From: Euborellia annulipes
Lineage: Eukaryota > Arthropoda > Insecta > Dermaptera > Anisolabididae
Assembly (NCBI GenBank): GCA_023213315.1
Contig: JAKCPI010012775.1
Coordinates: 1-64,000, forward strand
Direction: 5' to 3'
DNA length: 64,000 nucleotides
Shown in pieces: positions 1-11,944 of the stretch; position 1 is the first letter of the stretch; each line of letters begins with the position of its first letter. Position numbers and translations under genes: made by a program. The notes beneath the pieces were generated by a model. The model was not told where the DNA came from. It searched no databases and saw only the letters and a list, made by a program, of their open reading frames with translations.

Positions 1-2029
1 AAAAAAATATTTTTTCGAAAAAATCAAAAAAAGGGCTTCTATAGAGTTGTACAGATATTTTAAATAGCTTTAATTTAAAATAAATTCGAGGCCGATACGC
101 AATCTCCCAAAATTAGCACCCCGAGACGCGCACCTTAATATTGGGGCTCACTGTACATATAGAAAAGTCTCGTGTTATTCTTGTCACACACCCGTATTTA
201 CTTAAGAACAAAAGTATTTCTTTTATCAAAAGAATTGATTTCAGAAAATGAAATCTTAGCAATTATTTATCAAAACAAATGTTTCGGTTGCTGCTTCAGA
301 GTCATTATTTTTGCATAGGACTTAATCAGCTCCTCATTTACAAATAGAATGTTAAATTTGAAGATGATCCAACCGAAACGTTATATTTATTTTCCAAATA
401 AAAAGATAATTATTTTTTACTTTCTCTTACCCTATATATAGAGAAAGTATTGTTCTAATTATAATAAGGGTCCTAACTGCAAGCTCTACTCACCTCATAT
501 TAAAAAAAAAGTTTCGATCTCTAACACAAAAGATAAAAAGTAAAACTGAGTCAGATAAATTATTAAGAGCTCTTTATTTTATTTTTTTATCTAAGTGCTT
601 TGATTTTGCATTTTGATTTTTTTTTAAGCATGTGAAATGATTTTTTTGTTTAATTCACTTTGCATTATTATTTTGTTCCAAGAGAGGATTGATAACTAAT
701 ATTAGTAATAACCTGATAGTAAATTAACAAAATACATCATTTTCTTTCTAATTATTTCATTAGTTTCAATGCATTGAACTCACACAAGTAAAGTTGCGAA
801 CCATTCCCGTTTTTGTTAAACACAACTAACAAGAATATAAATTATATCTCTTATTTCTTTAACAGTATATAAAATTGCAAAATAGGTTGCCCCATTGGTA
901 CTTGACTTAAGTATAAAATTTGAGTAGCGAGAGTTTGTTCGTTTTTGAGTAATTCCCTTTAACCCACATTCTTTGATATTTCACTTGAAATCAATTTAAT
1001 TTATTGTGAAAAAAATCTTAAATTTCAAGAAGATCGATTCCAGTTAAAAGGTCAAAACATAATGTTTATGTAAATTTCTCTGAAAGAGATTTTATTGCTT
1101 TTAAATGGATGTTTTATTGCTTTTCTTGAAATCGCCATTAAAAGGAGGCGATTCCCTTTTAGCTTGAATTTGACGTCATTTTCACAATCATTTGAATGAA
1201 TTTCAACTGAAACATCAAAAAGTGTGGATTAAATTAAATAACTCAATAAGGAAAGAACTCTCGATACACACTTTAGCTATAATACCAGGAAATGAGAAGA
1301 AATTTCACACCCACCTTCAAGAAATTGGTTGGCTTCTTTAAATAAATATCGCTATTATCTGAAAAGTGGATTGAAAGATCGATAATAATTTTTTTTTTTT
1401 TAAATAAGGTGAAAATACGTATATCCTAATTTTCTATAATAAAAACAAATTTGGCGATTTTTTTTTTTTGCGAAATCAATAAAAAATAATTTATTCATAC
1501 TTTTTTTTTTGAAAGTAAAGTGAAAACTTTTTTTGGATGAAAGTTTTAATATTAATCTGGTGATCATCCTCAATCGATCGATTCATTTTAATGGAGATAA
1601 TGTTCTATTATGGGAGTCAAAATTAACGGAAACTCAAAGGCGCCAGAGAAGTGAAACTTTTAATCCTTGCAGCATTTTTTAGCTGTTAACCCCAGGGCTC
1701 GAAAGAGAATATTAAAATGCAAATATTTATCTTAAAATTAAAATACCTACTATAATAAATTCTATTTATTTATTTTTTAGTTTCACTTGGCACGTATTTA
1801 TATAATATTTATTTAAAACAAAAGCACTTTATATATTTTGGGAAAGTTAAAAATATTTGATAATTCTCTTATGCCAGTGGTATCCAAACTTATGTTACCA
1901 CGTCTCCCTTAAAAATATATAATCGTATGACCCCCCCCCCCCCCCCCTTCAGTTTATAAAATAATGGAAACACAAATATTTGATATTTCTAAAAAATTTA
2001 TTAATACAAAAATAAATCAAAATAATTTT

Positions 2030-2880
2030 ACTTTCTCTTACGTATGTATAGGCCTATATGCAAAATATATAATACACGTTTTGAGGACCCCTGAATCCAA
2101 AAAAGTGGTTTTCGCGACATGGTCTGTCTGTCTGTCTGTGAACAAAATATCTCAAGAACGAAAAGAGCTATGAGGCTGAAATTTTATATTCAAGTTAGAC
2201 ACCTACCTAGGTCGTGAAATTAAGCTTTTAATCAAAATCAGCCAAAGAGTACTAGTACTTTGCTGACGTACTTTTTCAGTTTTTTTTTTCGATTTTCTCA
2301 AAATTCGCTCCAACGATTTTGATTAAAATTCAAAAATCAATTATTTTTTAGATGCTCTATAAAATGTATATTCTCATTTATCCATTTAAATCTTCTGAAG
2401 ACCACTTTACTCTTGTACTTTATAGGAAAGATAGGAGAAATGGTTGCCAAAATATAAATAATTTCCCATGTTTATAAATTTTACATCTTAAATTTTAATA
2501 TTGATTATCGGAGGAAACTAAATATATGTCGACAGAAAAAAAATCTGGTGAGACAAGCACAGAACACAACTCTCCATTACCGAAGGCAATCTGTCTGTCA
2601 CGCTCTGGTTGACCAACTTCCCGTTGAACCCCGAAATTCCTACAATTTTTTTGAATTATTAATTGCTAAAGTTACGATTTCTCCCATACGGAATGTATAA
2701 ATAAATATTTATGTATTCTATGAATGTTAACAAATCCTCAAGCAGTCAGTGGTTTGGAATTGTAATAATAATTTTCTTTTCATAATTAAGAAAAGGCGAG
2801 GGTCCGCCGCAGGGGGGTGAAGTTCCCCAGCTAGACGCGGAGCCCGCCGAAGGTGGGCGGCTCGGCTAGTTTGAATAAAT
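2030..2880 (+). repeat. Interspersed repeat, 'tactttctcttac' family
   Basis: The block begins tactttctcttac, continues with a conserved stretch (acacgttttgagg, then tctcaagaacgaaaagagct) and has a small hairpin around aaatctggtgagacaagcacagaacacaac near 2546-2570. Related copies lie at about 37610-38770, 42530-42920, 26615-26720 and, reversed, 11220-11365. No coding capacity is visible, so it is probably a non-autonomous element. Its class is unknown to me. Confidence 0.55.
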
Positions 2881-2980
2881 AATTAAACCACCTGTGAAAC
2901 TTGATATACATGTATATCTATTTCAATTATCTGCATATTTTTGTAACACCTTAAAAAAAATCTAGAAAATTCAAAATAAG

Positions 2981-3480
2981 CATAGGCGCCGGAACTGGGG
3001 GGGAGGGAACAAGGGTACATTGCCCCCCCCCCCCTGACATCCTATAGGATGGGGCAGGAATGCCTTCTTTTATTTCATTTATTTTTAAAAATAATACATT
3101 TTTACTTTTGAAAAATAAAATCTTTTAAATTAAAACAAAAATTAAAAGAGAATCATTTTTTTCCAAAATATTTTATATATAGACCCTATTGTATTTCTAA
3201 TTCCTAAAAACATTTTATATTGAATTAAAAGAAGAAAATTAAAAATATTTATTTCCTTCAAATAGTATAAATATAGCCTAAAAATTTTTTGATAAAATCA
3301 CTAGCAAATTTTTTAAAATTTTAATTTTATTAAAATTGTGATTTTATTTAAAATTTTTAAAGCTTTATAGTAGATTTGTTTTTGATTTATACTATTTGAA
3401 CATATTAAATTATTTTAATTTTCTAAAAAAAAATTTTTTTGCCCCCCCCCCCCTGATTCATATTTGTTCCGGCGCCCCTG
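2981..3480. mobile_element. hAT-like MITE, TSD AAAATAAG
   Basis: This 500-bp element has inverted ends (CATAGGCGCCGGAAC and GTTCCGGCGCCCCTG) and is flanked by exact 8-bp direct repeats AAAATAAG (2973-2980 and 3481-3488). G- or C-runs sit just inside each end and the interior is AT-rich without coding capacity. An 8-bp duplication with CAGGGGCG-like ends is typical of hAT elements. Confidence 0.85.
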
Positions 3481-4107
3481 AAAATAAGAGCCGCTTTAGA
3501 GCACATTTTCTATTTAAATTTAATTTTCTCTAAAGCTCTAAAACTAAAAGCTGATGGGGGCATTTTTGGAATTAGCGCTACCCGTATACCAAGGAATAGC
3601 TCAAAAAGTTTTTTTTTTTTTTGTTGCTCTATGTTCTAAGAGCCGAATGTCGAAATGGCAAATAAAAGAATAGCCTGCCAAGCAGGCACTTAGTATCGGC
3701 TTAATTAAAAAGAATAGCCAGCCACTTCTGACGCTTTCTTTCTCAAAATCAATTGATTAATTTACATAACGATGATGATGTTGGCAAAAGTCCTTGAATT
3801 TCCGAAATGACTCGTCACAAATCGAAACATTTTCTTTTACACATACACACACACACACACACATTCGTTTATATAAATTATATTCATAAATTAATGATAA
3901 AATAAAATGTATCAAATTTTCATTTTTTATTAAGTAGAGAAATTTTAGTCAATTTAATCTTAACATATGTAAACGAGCTACGCAAATGAATGGATTACTT
4001 TCACATTCTCTGATTTTGTCATATATTGGTTAGAGGAAAAGCTAAAAAAAAAAATAGACTTTCTTATTAGTTGAGTAAAAAGACTAGATGGGAAGCTCGC
4101 CTCTGGT

Positions 4108-4726
4108 AACAGGAGCGAAGGTGTTACGCATCTTTTTCCCGATAAGAGGGCGTTGTGTGTCATTAAAAGTATGCCCATATATCAAGTAATTCAAAAATTT
4201 GCCAAGAGATGTCAGAATGGTAGCTAATAATATTTAATGCATTTGGTTGATTTTCATTGATCTTTTAACATTAAATACTTTATAAATGTTATTATATATT
4301 ATGTTTCTTTTATAAAAGCATAAAAATATATAAATATAGACCAGATATAGGCTAATAGTGGATCGGCTGTTAGACTAGCCTGCCATCTATTGCAAGAATG
4401 CTGAACTAATTTGACAGTTGGTTTTTAAATAAATCATCTAAGCTTATTTTAAAATTTTCTTAATTAATATGTGATTAATAATAACAATAAATTCATTTTT
4501 AAATTTAGAACAAATTAAAGATTATTGGGACAGATTGTTTTTTTGTATTTGCTTGATAACAAAAAAATTAATTACGATAATTTTTTAATAAGTCATTAAA
4601 ACAATTATAGCTCGATGTCGCAATAATCTCTTATGAATTTAATTCATTTAAAAAAAACCGCATTGAAATATTCCTTGTAATAGTCTAGTTTTATTAAGTA
4701 CGTTTAGACGTCGCTCCTGAACCCCC
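4108..4726. mobile_element. piggyBac-like MITE copy 1 (left end eroded)
   Basis: The sequence matches the copies at 22406-23031, 30469-30835 and 46959-47468 over most of its length (cgataagatggcg; caagagatgtcagaatggt; gttggtttttaaat). The right end reads cgtcgctcctgaaccccc followed by TTAA at 4727-4730. The left end lacks the TTAAGGGGG boundary seen in copies 2-4. Confidence 0.7.
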
Positions 4727-5382
4727 TTAAATACAATATTTTGGTAATTTGGACTTGAAAAATTAGCATTTTTTTTGGAAGCATAAAAGAGATGGGATTT
4801 CTCTCTCTATCTCAATTAAATGTCAAAAATTCTGATATTTATTTAGAAATAAATCTATATATATAATGGAGAAGTATCTGTCCGTCCATCTATCACGCTA
4901 TTTGACAAACTTCCTGTTTGAATTTCGAAATGAAATTTCGCACTCTTATAAAGGACATTATGGAGAGTGCAGGGGTCACACTTTCGCGATGACATTTTAA
5001 CCTTTTTGCCGCTTGTACAAAACATTTAATTATTAATTCTAACCCCATCAGGAGATATTGCGCACATTTATTAATATACTTGTACCTCTTCTTTTTGTGT
5101 AGTGTGTTTAAAAATATCGAATGTTTCTCTAATAACGCGAAAATCTCTTCTTTTTTTTTCTTGTCGTTGGTGTGTAATTGAAGAAATAAAGAGTCTTCTA
5201 TTAAGACGTAACAAACCCGCCGCTTTTGATTGTGAATTGAAAGAGCATGGAAAGTAACAAAAGGCAAACTTGAAGCTAACTAACTGTGTGATATTAATTA
5301 AAGTTTGTCGTTACTTATTTATTAACTTCTAACCAATAATAATGAAAGGAGTAAGAAGTAAATGCAAATGGTGATAAAGTAG

Positions 5383-5590
5383 GAGGAGGAGGAGGAGGAG
5401 GTCTGCCACCACCACCACCGAAACCAGCCAGAGGGCTTTCGTTGATTCCTTCGGGAGGCGGTGGGGGTCACCAACGACCCCCGTTGCCTACACCACCAGT
5501 CAGAAGCAATCCGCCCCTCTCAGCAACTCCATCATCTTTATGGTTCAGGCAGCATCCAGTCTCTGACTTCGTTGGCCAGTGGTTCTTCAG
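5383..5590 (+). CDS. SRCIN1: Probable exon, Pro/Gly-rich, with apparent 1-nt frameshift
   Basis: The 3' half reads in one frame as ...LYGSGSIQSLTSLASGSS and ends at a GT donor after 5590, leaving one base (g). Joined to the exon at 8993 this makes a Glu codon and continues ERMHAESGYM, so the phase fits. That frame meets a TGA near 5447. The 5' half instead reads well one frame over: polyglycine, then LPPPPPKPARGL and QRPPLPTPP, an SH3-ligand-like proline-rich segment that echoes KPPPPPKPATL in the exon at 37262. The two frames would join if one base near tcatctttatgg (about 5534-5545) were surplus. A sequencing or assembly indel, or a real frameshift allele, are both possible. The 5' boundary is uncertain (AG at 5381-5382 is one option). 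Confidence 0.5.
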
Positions 5591-5949
5591 GTGGGATCAG
5601 GAACCACATGAGATTATAATAATACAAGCATGGAAACATTACTAACAATCAATCTAATAGTCGGAGAGCTGGCGAGCGTTTTCTGAAGGCTAATATTTTC
5701 AGAATATCTTACATTTTATTAATAGTAATGAAAAGATACTCTAGAGTAGAGCCCTGCACGGGCTGATTTTTTTGGACCGTACCCGCCCGCGCCCGTATTT
5801 TTTTTTTTTTTTAACTTCCCGCCCGTACCAGGCTCGCAATTTTTTACCATTCTTCAGGCCCATCCGAAATTTTTTCAAACCCGCCCGTACCCGCCTGAAA
5901 TTTAGTGAATGAATGGAGATTAAATAAAAAAATATTTAATTTAATTTTT

Positions 5950-5996
5950 ATTTGCCGACGCTTCGGTCGCCAATCACGACCTTCATCAGGGCAAAT
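5950..5996 (-). ncRNA. Hammerhead-ribozyme-like motif, left arm
   Basis: Read on the minus strand: stem I 5' strand ATTTGCC, core CTGATGA, stem II (GGTCG...CGACC, 5 bp), then GAAG where GAAA is expected, CGTC, and stem I 3' strand GGCAAAT, fully complementary over 7 bp. The A-to-G change at the last core base breaks the usual A15.1-U16.1 pair, so activity is doubtful. It is the mirror partner of the motif at 6035-6081. Confidence 0.6.
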
Positions 5997-6034
5997 ATTG
6001 TCAATTATACACGATATTAGATATTTTAATAATT

Positions 6035-6081
6035 ATTTGCCCTGATGAAGGTAGTGATTGGCGACCGAAACGTCGGCAAAT
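6035..6081 (+). ncRNA. Hammerhead-ribozyme-like motif, right arm
   Basis: In order: ATTTGCC (stem I, 6035-6041), CTGATGA (6042-6048), an 18-nt stem II hairpin (6049-6066, GGTAG against CGACC, one mismatch), GAAA (6067-6070), CGTC (6071-6074) and GGCAAAT (6075-6081), which pairs fully with the 5' strand. Stem III is reduced to the C-G directly before the UC cleavage dinucleotide. All core residues (CUGANGA, GAAA, UH) are present. Confidence 0.65.
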
Positions 6082-6429
6082 AAAAATTAAATTAAATATT
6101 TTTTTTATTTAATCTCCTGGCTGCAAAGTCACTTCGAACTAAACTTTTCTTGATCTCAGATGTCGGAAAAGAAATATTTTAAATTTTTTTTGATAGAGGT
6201 CCGTGCCCGCCCGATTTCCTTTGCATGACCGTCCGGCCGAACCCGTTTATTTACACTTGCTACCCGCCCGTATCCGCCCATAATTTTTTCATGGCCTCCA
6301 AAACCCGGCCGGCCCGCGGGTAACGGGCCTACGGGCCTATCCGTACTCGTGCAGGGCTCTACTCTAGAGTCAGCACTTCCAGTTCCGGGGCCTTTGTCGG
6401 GGATAAGCCCGCAAAGTTGTAGGGAAGAC

Positions 6430-6822
6430 GGTGGTAATATGGAACACTTTTTGAAATTTTTACAAAATATAGAATTCGAAATGCTTTTTTGATATTAAAA
6501 ATCCTCAATAATATTCATTTATGAGTGTGTTACATAAATATAACTTGTTTTTTAAATAAACATTTAAAACTTTTCAACAAATCCAATTATTTCAAATATT
6601 CTACAAAATATGGAAATTTGGAACTGGGGTTGTAATATGAAACACTTGCTAAAATTAAAATACACGTTTTGTTAATTATTCTATTTTGAACAGTTAATCT
6701 CTTTTACTACAGTAATGTAATTATTTTTTTCCACAGAATTGAATTATATTGAAAAAAATAAACATTATTGGTATAACACTGCATAACTGGCTTAATTAAA
6801 CACCTTGTTCCATATTACCACC
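6430..6822. mobile_element. TIR element without coding capacity
   Basis: The ends are inverted: ggtggtaatatggaac at the left and gttccatattaccacc at the right, with AT-rich sequence between. I could not fix a target duplication, so the superfamily is undetermined. Confidence 0.6.
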
Positions 6823-7585
6823 ACCCGCCATTTTACAAATATGTAATCCATTCAGGGCATACAAATATTACTTTCAAACTACTGGATATACCATTTTGCA
6901 CTTTAATTATTGGATACTTATCCAAAAACACACCACACGTATTGATAGGAGTACTAGAAAAATGTCTTATGAAGGCTGAACTTTCCAAAATAATAGTGAA
7001 CAAGTGGTCAAGCTAACTAAGGTGCTATGGGACACTAAATATCTCTCGACACAAAAAAATCTGGTGGAACAAGAACACAACTATCTCTTGCAAATCTCTT
7101 ACCAAAGGAGGAAGAGAAAGTTGTGTGCTGTGCGAGCCGACACATCAGATTTTGTTGTTGAAATTTGTTTAACATTTGTGTTGTGGCGTTTTTTTTATTT
7201 ATTTTTTTTTAATATTAATTTCTTTTAATGTAAATTATTTGATAATTTAACCACAAAATGTTAATATTAGGAAATGTAACTTTTTTTTTATTTTTTGTAA
7301 TTTCCGCTATGAAGAAATAAACATAAATTGAACTATGAAAAAAAAATAAAAATCTTAAAACTCCATCTATCTATTTAAATTATTTCGCTTATCGTCAAAA
7401 ATTAATCTAATTGCATAATGATATTATTTTTTTATATCTGTTTCTATAATATGTGAGGGAATTTTTTCACAAAGAGTATTTAAAAATGCATTTCTCTTTG
7501 CATTAGGGAATTGAAATTATACGAAATGGAAAAGAGCAAGTACAGGTGGAGCAAATAAAGAGAGCCTTTGGATGCCAAATGCCGA

Positions 7586-7633
7586 AAGGGAGACGTTTCG
7601 GACAAAATTTTATTTGTCCATCCTCAGTCCTCG
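7586..7633 (-). ncRNA. Hammerhead-ribozyme-like motif (solo unit)
   Basis: On the minus strand: CGAGGA, core CTGAGGA (complement of 7621-7627), a 21-nt stem II (GGACAAA...TTTGTCC, complement of 7600-7620), GAAAC, GTC (complement of 7592-7594) and TCCCT. The core is intact. The surrounding 7540-7740 matches part of the arms of the large palindrome at 54833-55505, but here only one arm is present. Confidence 0.65.
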
Positions 7634-7999
7634 TTGGCTTATCAACTAATTAGGCACATAGTTGTCATTGTTGTCGTGGCACGAATTTGGGCACATGTAT
7701 ATTTTTTTTGTGTCAATGTTCTGTGAGAGTCTATAAGATTTCCATTCCATAACAGCTCGAAAAAAGTCTCTGAAATTTTATTTTCTCCAGCACTCCTACC
7801 TGCTAAAACTCCAGAAAATTACAGAAAATATCAATTTTCGTTTGAGTTTAATTTCTATACAATTGGATAAACAATGAATCTGAGTTAGGTCTTAACTAGA
7901 GATCGAAACGTGGTCTGGAAACATTCATGTTTCACTTCATTCTCTTCAGCAAATTAATACAATTTAAGAAAATAAATTTGCAGAAAATAAATATTGCAT

Positions 8000-8470
8000 T
8001 ATTTTAAACCGCAATGGCAAAAAAAAAACTTCTATTTTTATCCATTAACTTCCGTAGAATATGTTAAAAATAAAATAAAAATTTTCTGACTAAGGCTTTT
8101 TAAAATATTTTAACAAGAAAAGACATAAAAAATTCACGAAAATGACAATCGACCATATTTAAAAATAAGTAAGTCACGTGACTCAGACCAGTGCGGCAAC
8201 GTCGTATAAAATAAAACGCGTTTCACGCTTTCACTTACATTTTTTTAACAATATTTTTTCTCACAAATCGCCCATTGTGTCTAGACTGATTGGCATTACT
8301 CATTGTAATATTAGAAATAAAATACAACTGAACTCCACACAGCAAGATCAACATAAACAGCTGTTAAGTGCGATGTTGCCAGATCTATATTCTGTGAAAA
8401 AATACTTAAGGCAAAACATTTATTTATTATTTTTGGTGATTAAATTATTAACTTAATCCAATTATAAATT
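8000..8470 (+). repeat. Interspersed repeat 'agtcacgtgactcagac', copy 1
   Basis: This copy shares aagtcacgtgactcagac, aaaacgcgtttcacgctttc, cacaaatcgcccattgtg and cagctgttaagtgcgatgtt with blocks at about 11945-12508 and 18752-19402. The three copies are colinear and in the same orientation. Short open frames here translate the repeat and do not look like genes. Confidence 0.7.
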
Positions 8471-8562
8471 ATGCTAGGTCATGAAAATTATAATAATGAA
8501 TTGATGCATTCAAATTTTTTATTTTATTAAAAAAAAAAAAAAAAAATTAGGTTCCATTCAGA

Positions 8563-8960
8563 TCTATTCTCTAAAAGCAGACTTTAAAATTTAACATCAA
8601 CAAAGGGGTGTTAAAAAGTAAATGTAAAAACAATCAGCGTTAAAAAAATGCTATTCTCTAAACAAAGTTTTAACAGCGACGTTAACATGTTGCTTTTATT
8701 TCAAAGCTATCCCCCCCCCGGGGGGGGGGCGGGGAAAATCACAACCTTATATTTTAGGTTAAGGACGCCATGTTTATTTTAAACACGACGTTAAAATATT
8801 AAAGGCACCCCCTAGACATGACATTAATTTTTAACACTATTTACTAAATGTTAACGCATTGGCTTTAAACCTTTTGTTTACAGAATAGCAATATGAGGCA
8901 AGGAAGTGTTAAAATGAAATGTTGTTTACAGATGTTAAAAGTTAACGTTTTTGCCCTTAA
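8563..8960. mobile_element. GTTAAC-rich repeat, copy 1
   Basis: It shares tctattctctaaaa, gggtgttaaaaagta and tttaacagcgacgttaac with the element at 15598-15988. That copy has clear inverted ends; this one has a degraded right end close to the next exon's splice acceptor at 8991-8992. Confidence 0.6.
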
Positions 8961-8992
8961 TTTTATTATATATTTTATTTTTTACATTTCAG

Positions 8993-9185
8993 AACGGATG
9001 CATGCAGAGAGTGGTTACATGTCCTCGCCGGAACGAGGAGGACGCAGCTTATACGCGGGCTATCCATCAGCAGCGGCTGCGGCTGCGGCAGCGGCCGCTG
9101 CAGCTGCAAGTTACGAGGATCCTTATTACACGGGCTACGGTCCTCGCAGTGGGAGTATCACGCCAGTCATTGATGAAGAGGCCAG
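8993..9185 (+). CDS. SRCIN1: SRCIN1/KIAA1217-like exon with 13-Ala tract
   Basis: The acceptor tttttacatttcag precedes 8993 and the donor GTAATT follows 9185. The exon is 193 nt, entering with one base already used and leaving two. It encodes ERMHAESGYMSSPERGGRSL, then a Tyr/Gly-rich stretch, 13 alanines in mixed GCN codons, a Tyr-rich segment and SITPVIDEEAR. I read the ERMHAE and IDEEAR segments as the N-terminal low-complexity part of the p140Cap family. That is recognition by eye, not an alignment. It joins in frame to the exon at 16200 or, skipping it, to 19422. Confidence 0.8.
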
Positions 9186-9656
9186 GTAATTAATTATAAT
9201 CTATGCTAATGGCGTCAGGGGATGTGGCAACAAACAAAATGTCCTCAATCTATTTATTTTTTATTTTTATTACTATCAACTTGTTATTTGAAAGTCTGCG
9301 AGAATTTCTTAATGGTCATTAAATACCTGTTCTGCCCTCTCTCTAATTATTGAAAGAATGCGTAATAATCGACAAATATGGGATTTAAATAAATGAAGCT
9401 TCTTAATCATTTATACCCGTCACACAGTGGTTCAAAATGCTATTCTAGCTGGACAAAATTCAAAAAAATTTTTCTGTAATTAAGTTTGAATCACTTGCAA
9501 ACCATTCTCTGATGTCTATACCAACAGAAAATGTCCGGGAATTTCTCAGTTTATGCCGGGGTTGTTTGTATTTTGCAGTTAAAAAAGGGTCAAAATCAAT
9601 TTTCAATTTTTACACATTTTTACCTCTCCTAACTTGTACGATTAATCTACGGCAGA

Positions 9657-10038
9657 CAAGGGCGGATCCAGAGGTGTTTCTCGGGGGGGGGGTAATCTGG
9701 TGTGACTCCAGAGGCGTATATAGACAATTTTTTCGGGGGGGGGGGCTGATCATCAAAAGTGTTATCATTCGAATAAATTTCACTTTTCGCGGATGACCAA
9801 GAAATTGTTTCATGTGCCGTTCGCGTGAACCAATTAATTTTAATTAGTATGACCGTTCGCGGAACCAAATAATTTCTACGTGTTTAATTTAGTAGACCCT
9901 AAATTTTATTTACATTATTTTTCGCCCGCGGAACCAAAATTTTTTTACGTGTCGTTCAAAGTTTCTAAAATTTTATTTCAATTTTTTAATCTCGGGGAGG
10001 GGTTTTACCTCTCTCTACACCCTTGTATCCGCCCTTCT
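9657..10038. mobile_element. hAT-like MITE, TSD ACGGCAGA
   Basis: It starts CAAGGGCGGATCC and ends GTATCCGCCCTTCT, with exact 8-bp direct repeats ACGGCAGA at 9649-9656 and 10039-10046. A G-run follows the left end. No transposase is encoded. Confidence 0.85.
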
Positions 10039-10567
10039 ACGGCAGATTCGACAAAAGTTGCTCAACGACTGTGAATTCTCTTCTTTTGATTGTAATCTAA
10101 AAATTTAGTACTTTTAAAATTATTTTATAACAATATAATTAAGAAATAATAAAGTTACAAAAAAAAAAATTAAAATTAAATCATTTTTGCTACTTTATTT
10201 ATGCTTATAAAAAATTCTCCGTTAATCTCCGTCATTTAGTAATTATGCTTGATTAGAAAGAGTATTGTAGAGTTTAGATAACAAATTTCACAACCATATA
10301 TCACCAAATTTGGTTTTTATTGCAGTTTAAACAATGGACAACACATTCACTCGAAGAGCTTTATTCGAGGGGTCACGGGCAAAAATAATCATATATTACA
10401 AATTTTTTAATAAAATGGCTCGACGGTGTAGTCGAATTTCCTGAAATTGTATCAAAAGCGGCTGCTGAATTAATATTATTATTTAAAAACCGACGGCAAC
10501 AGCAAGTGTGAATTGCAGATGAGGAGGAGACGAGGGATGAAGAATTATGTCCGATTTTCAGCAGCAG

Positions 10568-10720
10568 CATAGGCGTAACTAGGGAATTTGACTTGGGGAG
10601 GGGGGCCATGGTCCAGTCATCCTCCAGGGGGCTTGGAAGGCCCCATATTGTCTCAATTTTTCTTGGGACGGGGAGCATTCTGAAGGGGGGGGCCCTGGTA
10701 CCCCCCTAGTTACGCCCATG
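10568..10720. mobile_element. hAT-like MITE (short)
   Basis: It has inverted ends CATAGGCGTAACTAGGG and CCCCTAGTTACGCCCATG with G-rich flanks inside. The flanking repeats (AGCAGCAG, AGCAGAGA) match only in part, so the target duplication has decayed or the boundary is slightly off. It is closely related to the element at 25656-25839. Confidence 0.7.
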
Positions 10721-11944
10721 AGCAGAGATGAAGGCTTTTAATATATTTTTATTGTTATTTAATAAAAGTACCACGTAAAAAGTTATTTTTGTTTCAATAT
10801 TAATTTTGTCCAGCTAGAATAGCATTTTGAACCACTGTGCGTCACTCAAAATTTTTTTATATTTTAAAAATCATTTTACCTTTTAGAGAGTATATCTATT
10901 GATATAAATAAAGTCTATAAGAGACCAAAGTGTCCTGATGTTTATCGTTCATCCCTAAATAGGGCCTTTAATATTTAAACTTCGAAACGCATGAATGAAT
11001 GGAGTAGCTAATCCTAAATCTCTCATCAAATTAATGCAAATCTAAATGGAATTAATTTCAAGGCCTCCTTCTCGCTAATTAAATTACATTTTTTTTAGGG
11101 GGTTATTAATATGATATAATAGAAATTATAAATCAACGCGATTGCCTCTTACTGAATTAGATTTATTAATTTAATTATAATTAATTCTTGGCCAATATGA
11201 ATAATTAGGTCTGTTATACCGCGTATTTATCTAAAAAAAAATCTGGTGTGACTGGTCGCATTACCTTCGGTCATCGAAAGTTGTGTTCTGGGCTTGTCTG
11301 ATTTTTCGGCATGAATCCAATACTTTTTATATTAACATATATAGAGGAGGTAAGAGAAAGTAAAAAAATTGAAATTTAACATGTAGCCTGTAGGGAATGT
11401 CGACAAAACGCACACATATCGAGTAACGTAGCCACTCCTGATAAATAGAAAAAAAACCTATTTTTATTAATTTTTTTTTTTTGTTAATTTATTTAGGGTC
11501 GGCTACACGAGCCATTCCTTTTTTACATAAAACATATAAAAATAAATAACATACAAAATATACAAATCAATTTACATAATAATATAAAAGTAAAAATTAC
11601 ATTATACCAAGAATATTATCAAAACAATACATTCAGAAACAAAATTATCAAAATTAAAATACAATATAATTAAAACAATAATACCAAATACATATTAAGA
11701 GCAAAATATTCGCAAATAATATAAATAGAAAATACATAGTAAAGTGCCCCACAAATAGAAAGTATAACAAACAACACCAACAAAAGAACAATGGTGTGCC
11801 AGTAAAACGAACTTAGAAAGTACACCTGATTAAAAAAATTAAAGGAAAGTATAAGTGTATATAAGTAAAACAAAAACAGAAAATATATCTGATTACAACA
11901 ATACCATTTTTATAAATAGAAAGTGGAAAATATATAGCAATACC

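Larger units (their letters stand above)
1..5382. other. Upstream flank or intron, repeat-only
   Basis: I see no convincing exon here. The stretch is AT-rich with poly-T tracts, an uninterrupted C run near 1930-1947, a CA microsatellite at about 3844-3864, a repeat of the 'tactttctcttac' family (about 2030-2880), one hAT-like miniature element (2981-3480) and one piggyBac-like miniature element (about 4108-4726). Short open frames here are translated repeats. The gene's first exons and promoter are probably further upstream, so this may be intron. Confidence 0.6.
5747..6361. mobile_element. hAT-like element, TSD CTCTAGAG
   Basis: The inverted termini TAGAGCCCTGCACG and CGTGCAGGGCTCTA are flanked by 8-bp direct repeats CTCTAGAG at 5739-5746 and 6362-6369. 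The interior is rich in CCCGCCCGTACCCG-type sequence. A separate palindromic unit with two hammerhead-like motifs (about 5913-6120) is nested inside, so the hAT-like element is the older insertion. Confidence 0.85.
5591..8992 (+). other. Intron between exons at 5.4 and 9.0 kb
   Basis: It holds an hAT-like element with a hammerhead inverted pair inside it (5747-6361), a TIR element (6430-6822), a solo hammerhead unit (7540-7740), a copy of the 'agtcacgtgactcagac' family (about 8000-8470) and a GTTAAC-rich repeat (8563-8960). No further exon is evident. Confidence 0.6.

Noticed and set aside
4893..5267. 124-codon minus-strand open frame
   Set aside because: It is AT-rich, Lys/Phe/Ile-heavy, without recognisable motifs; such length is expected by chance in 64 kb when stops are locally sparse.
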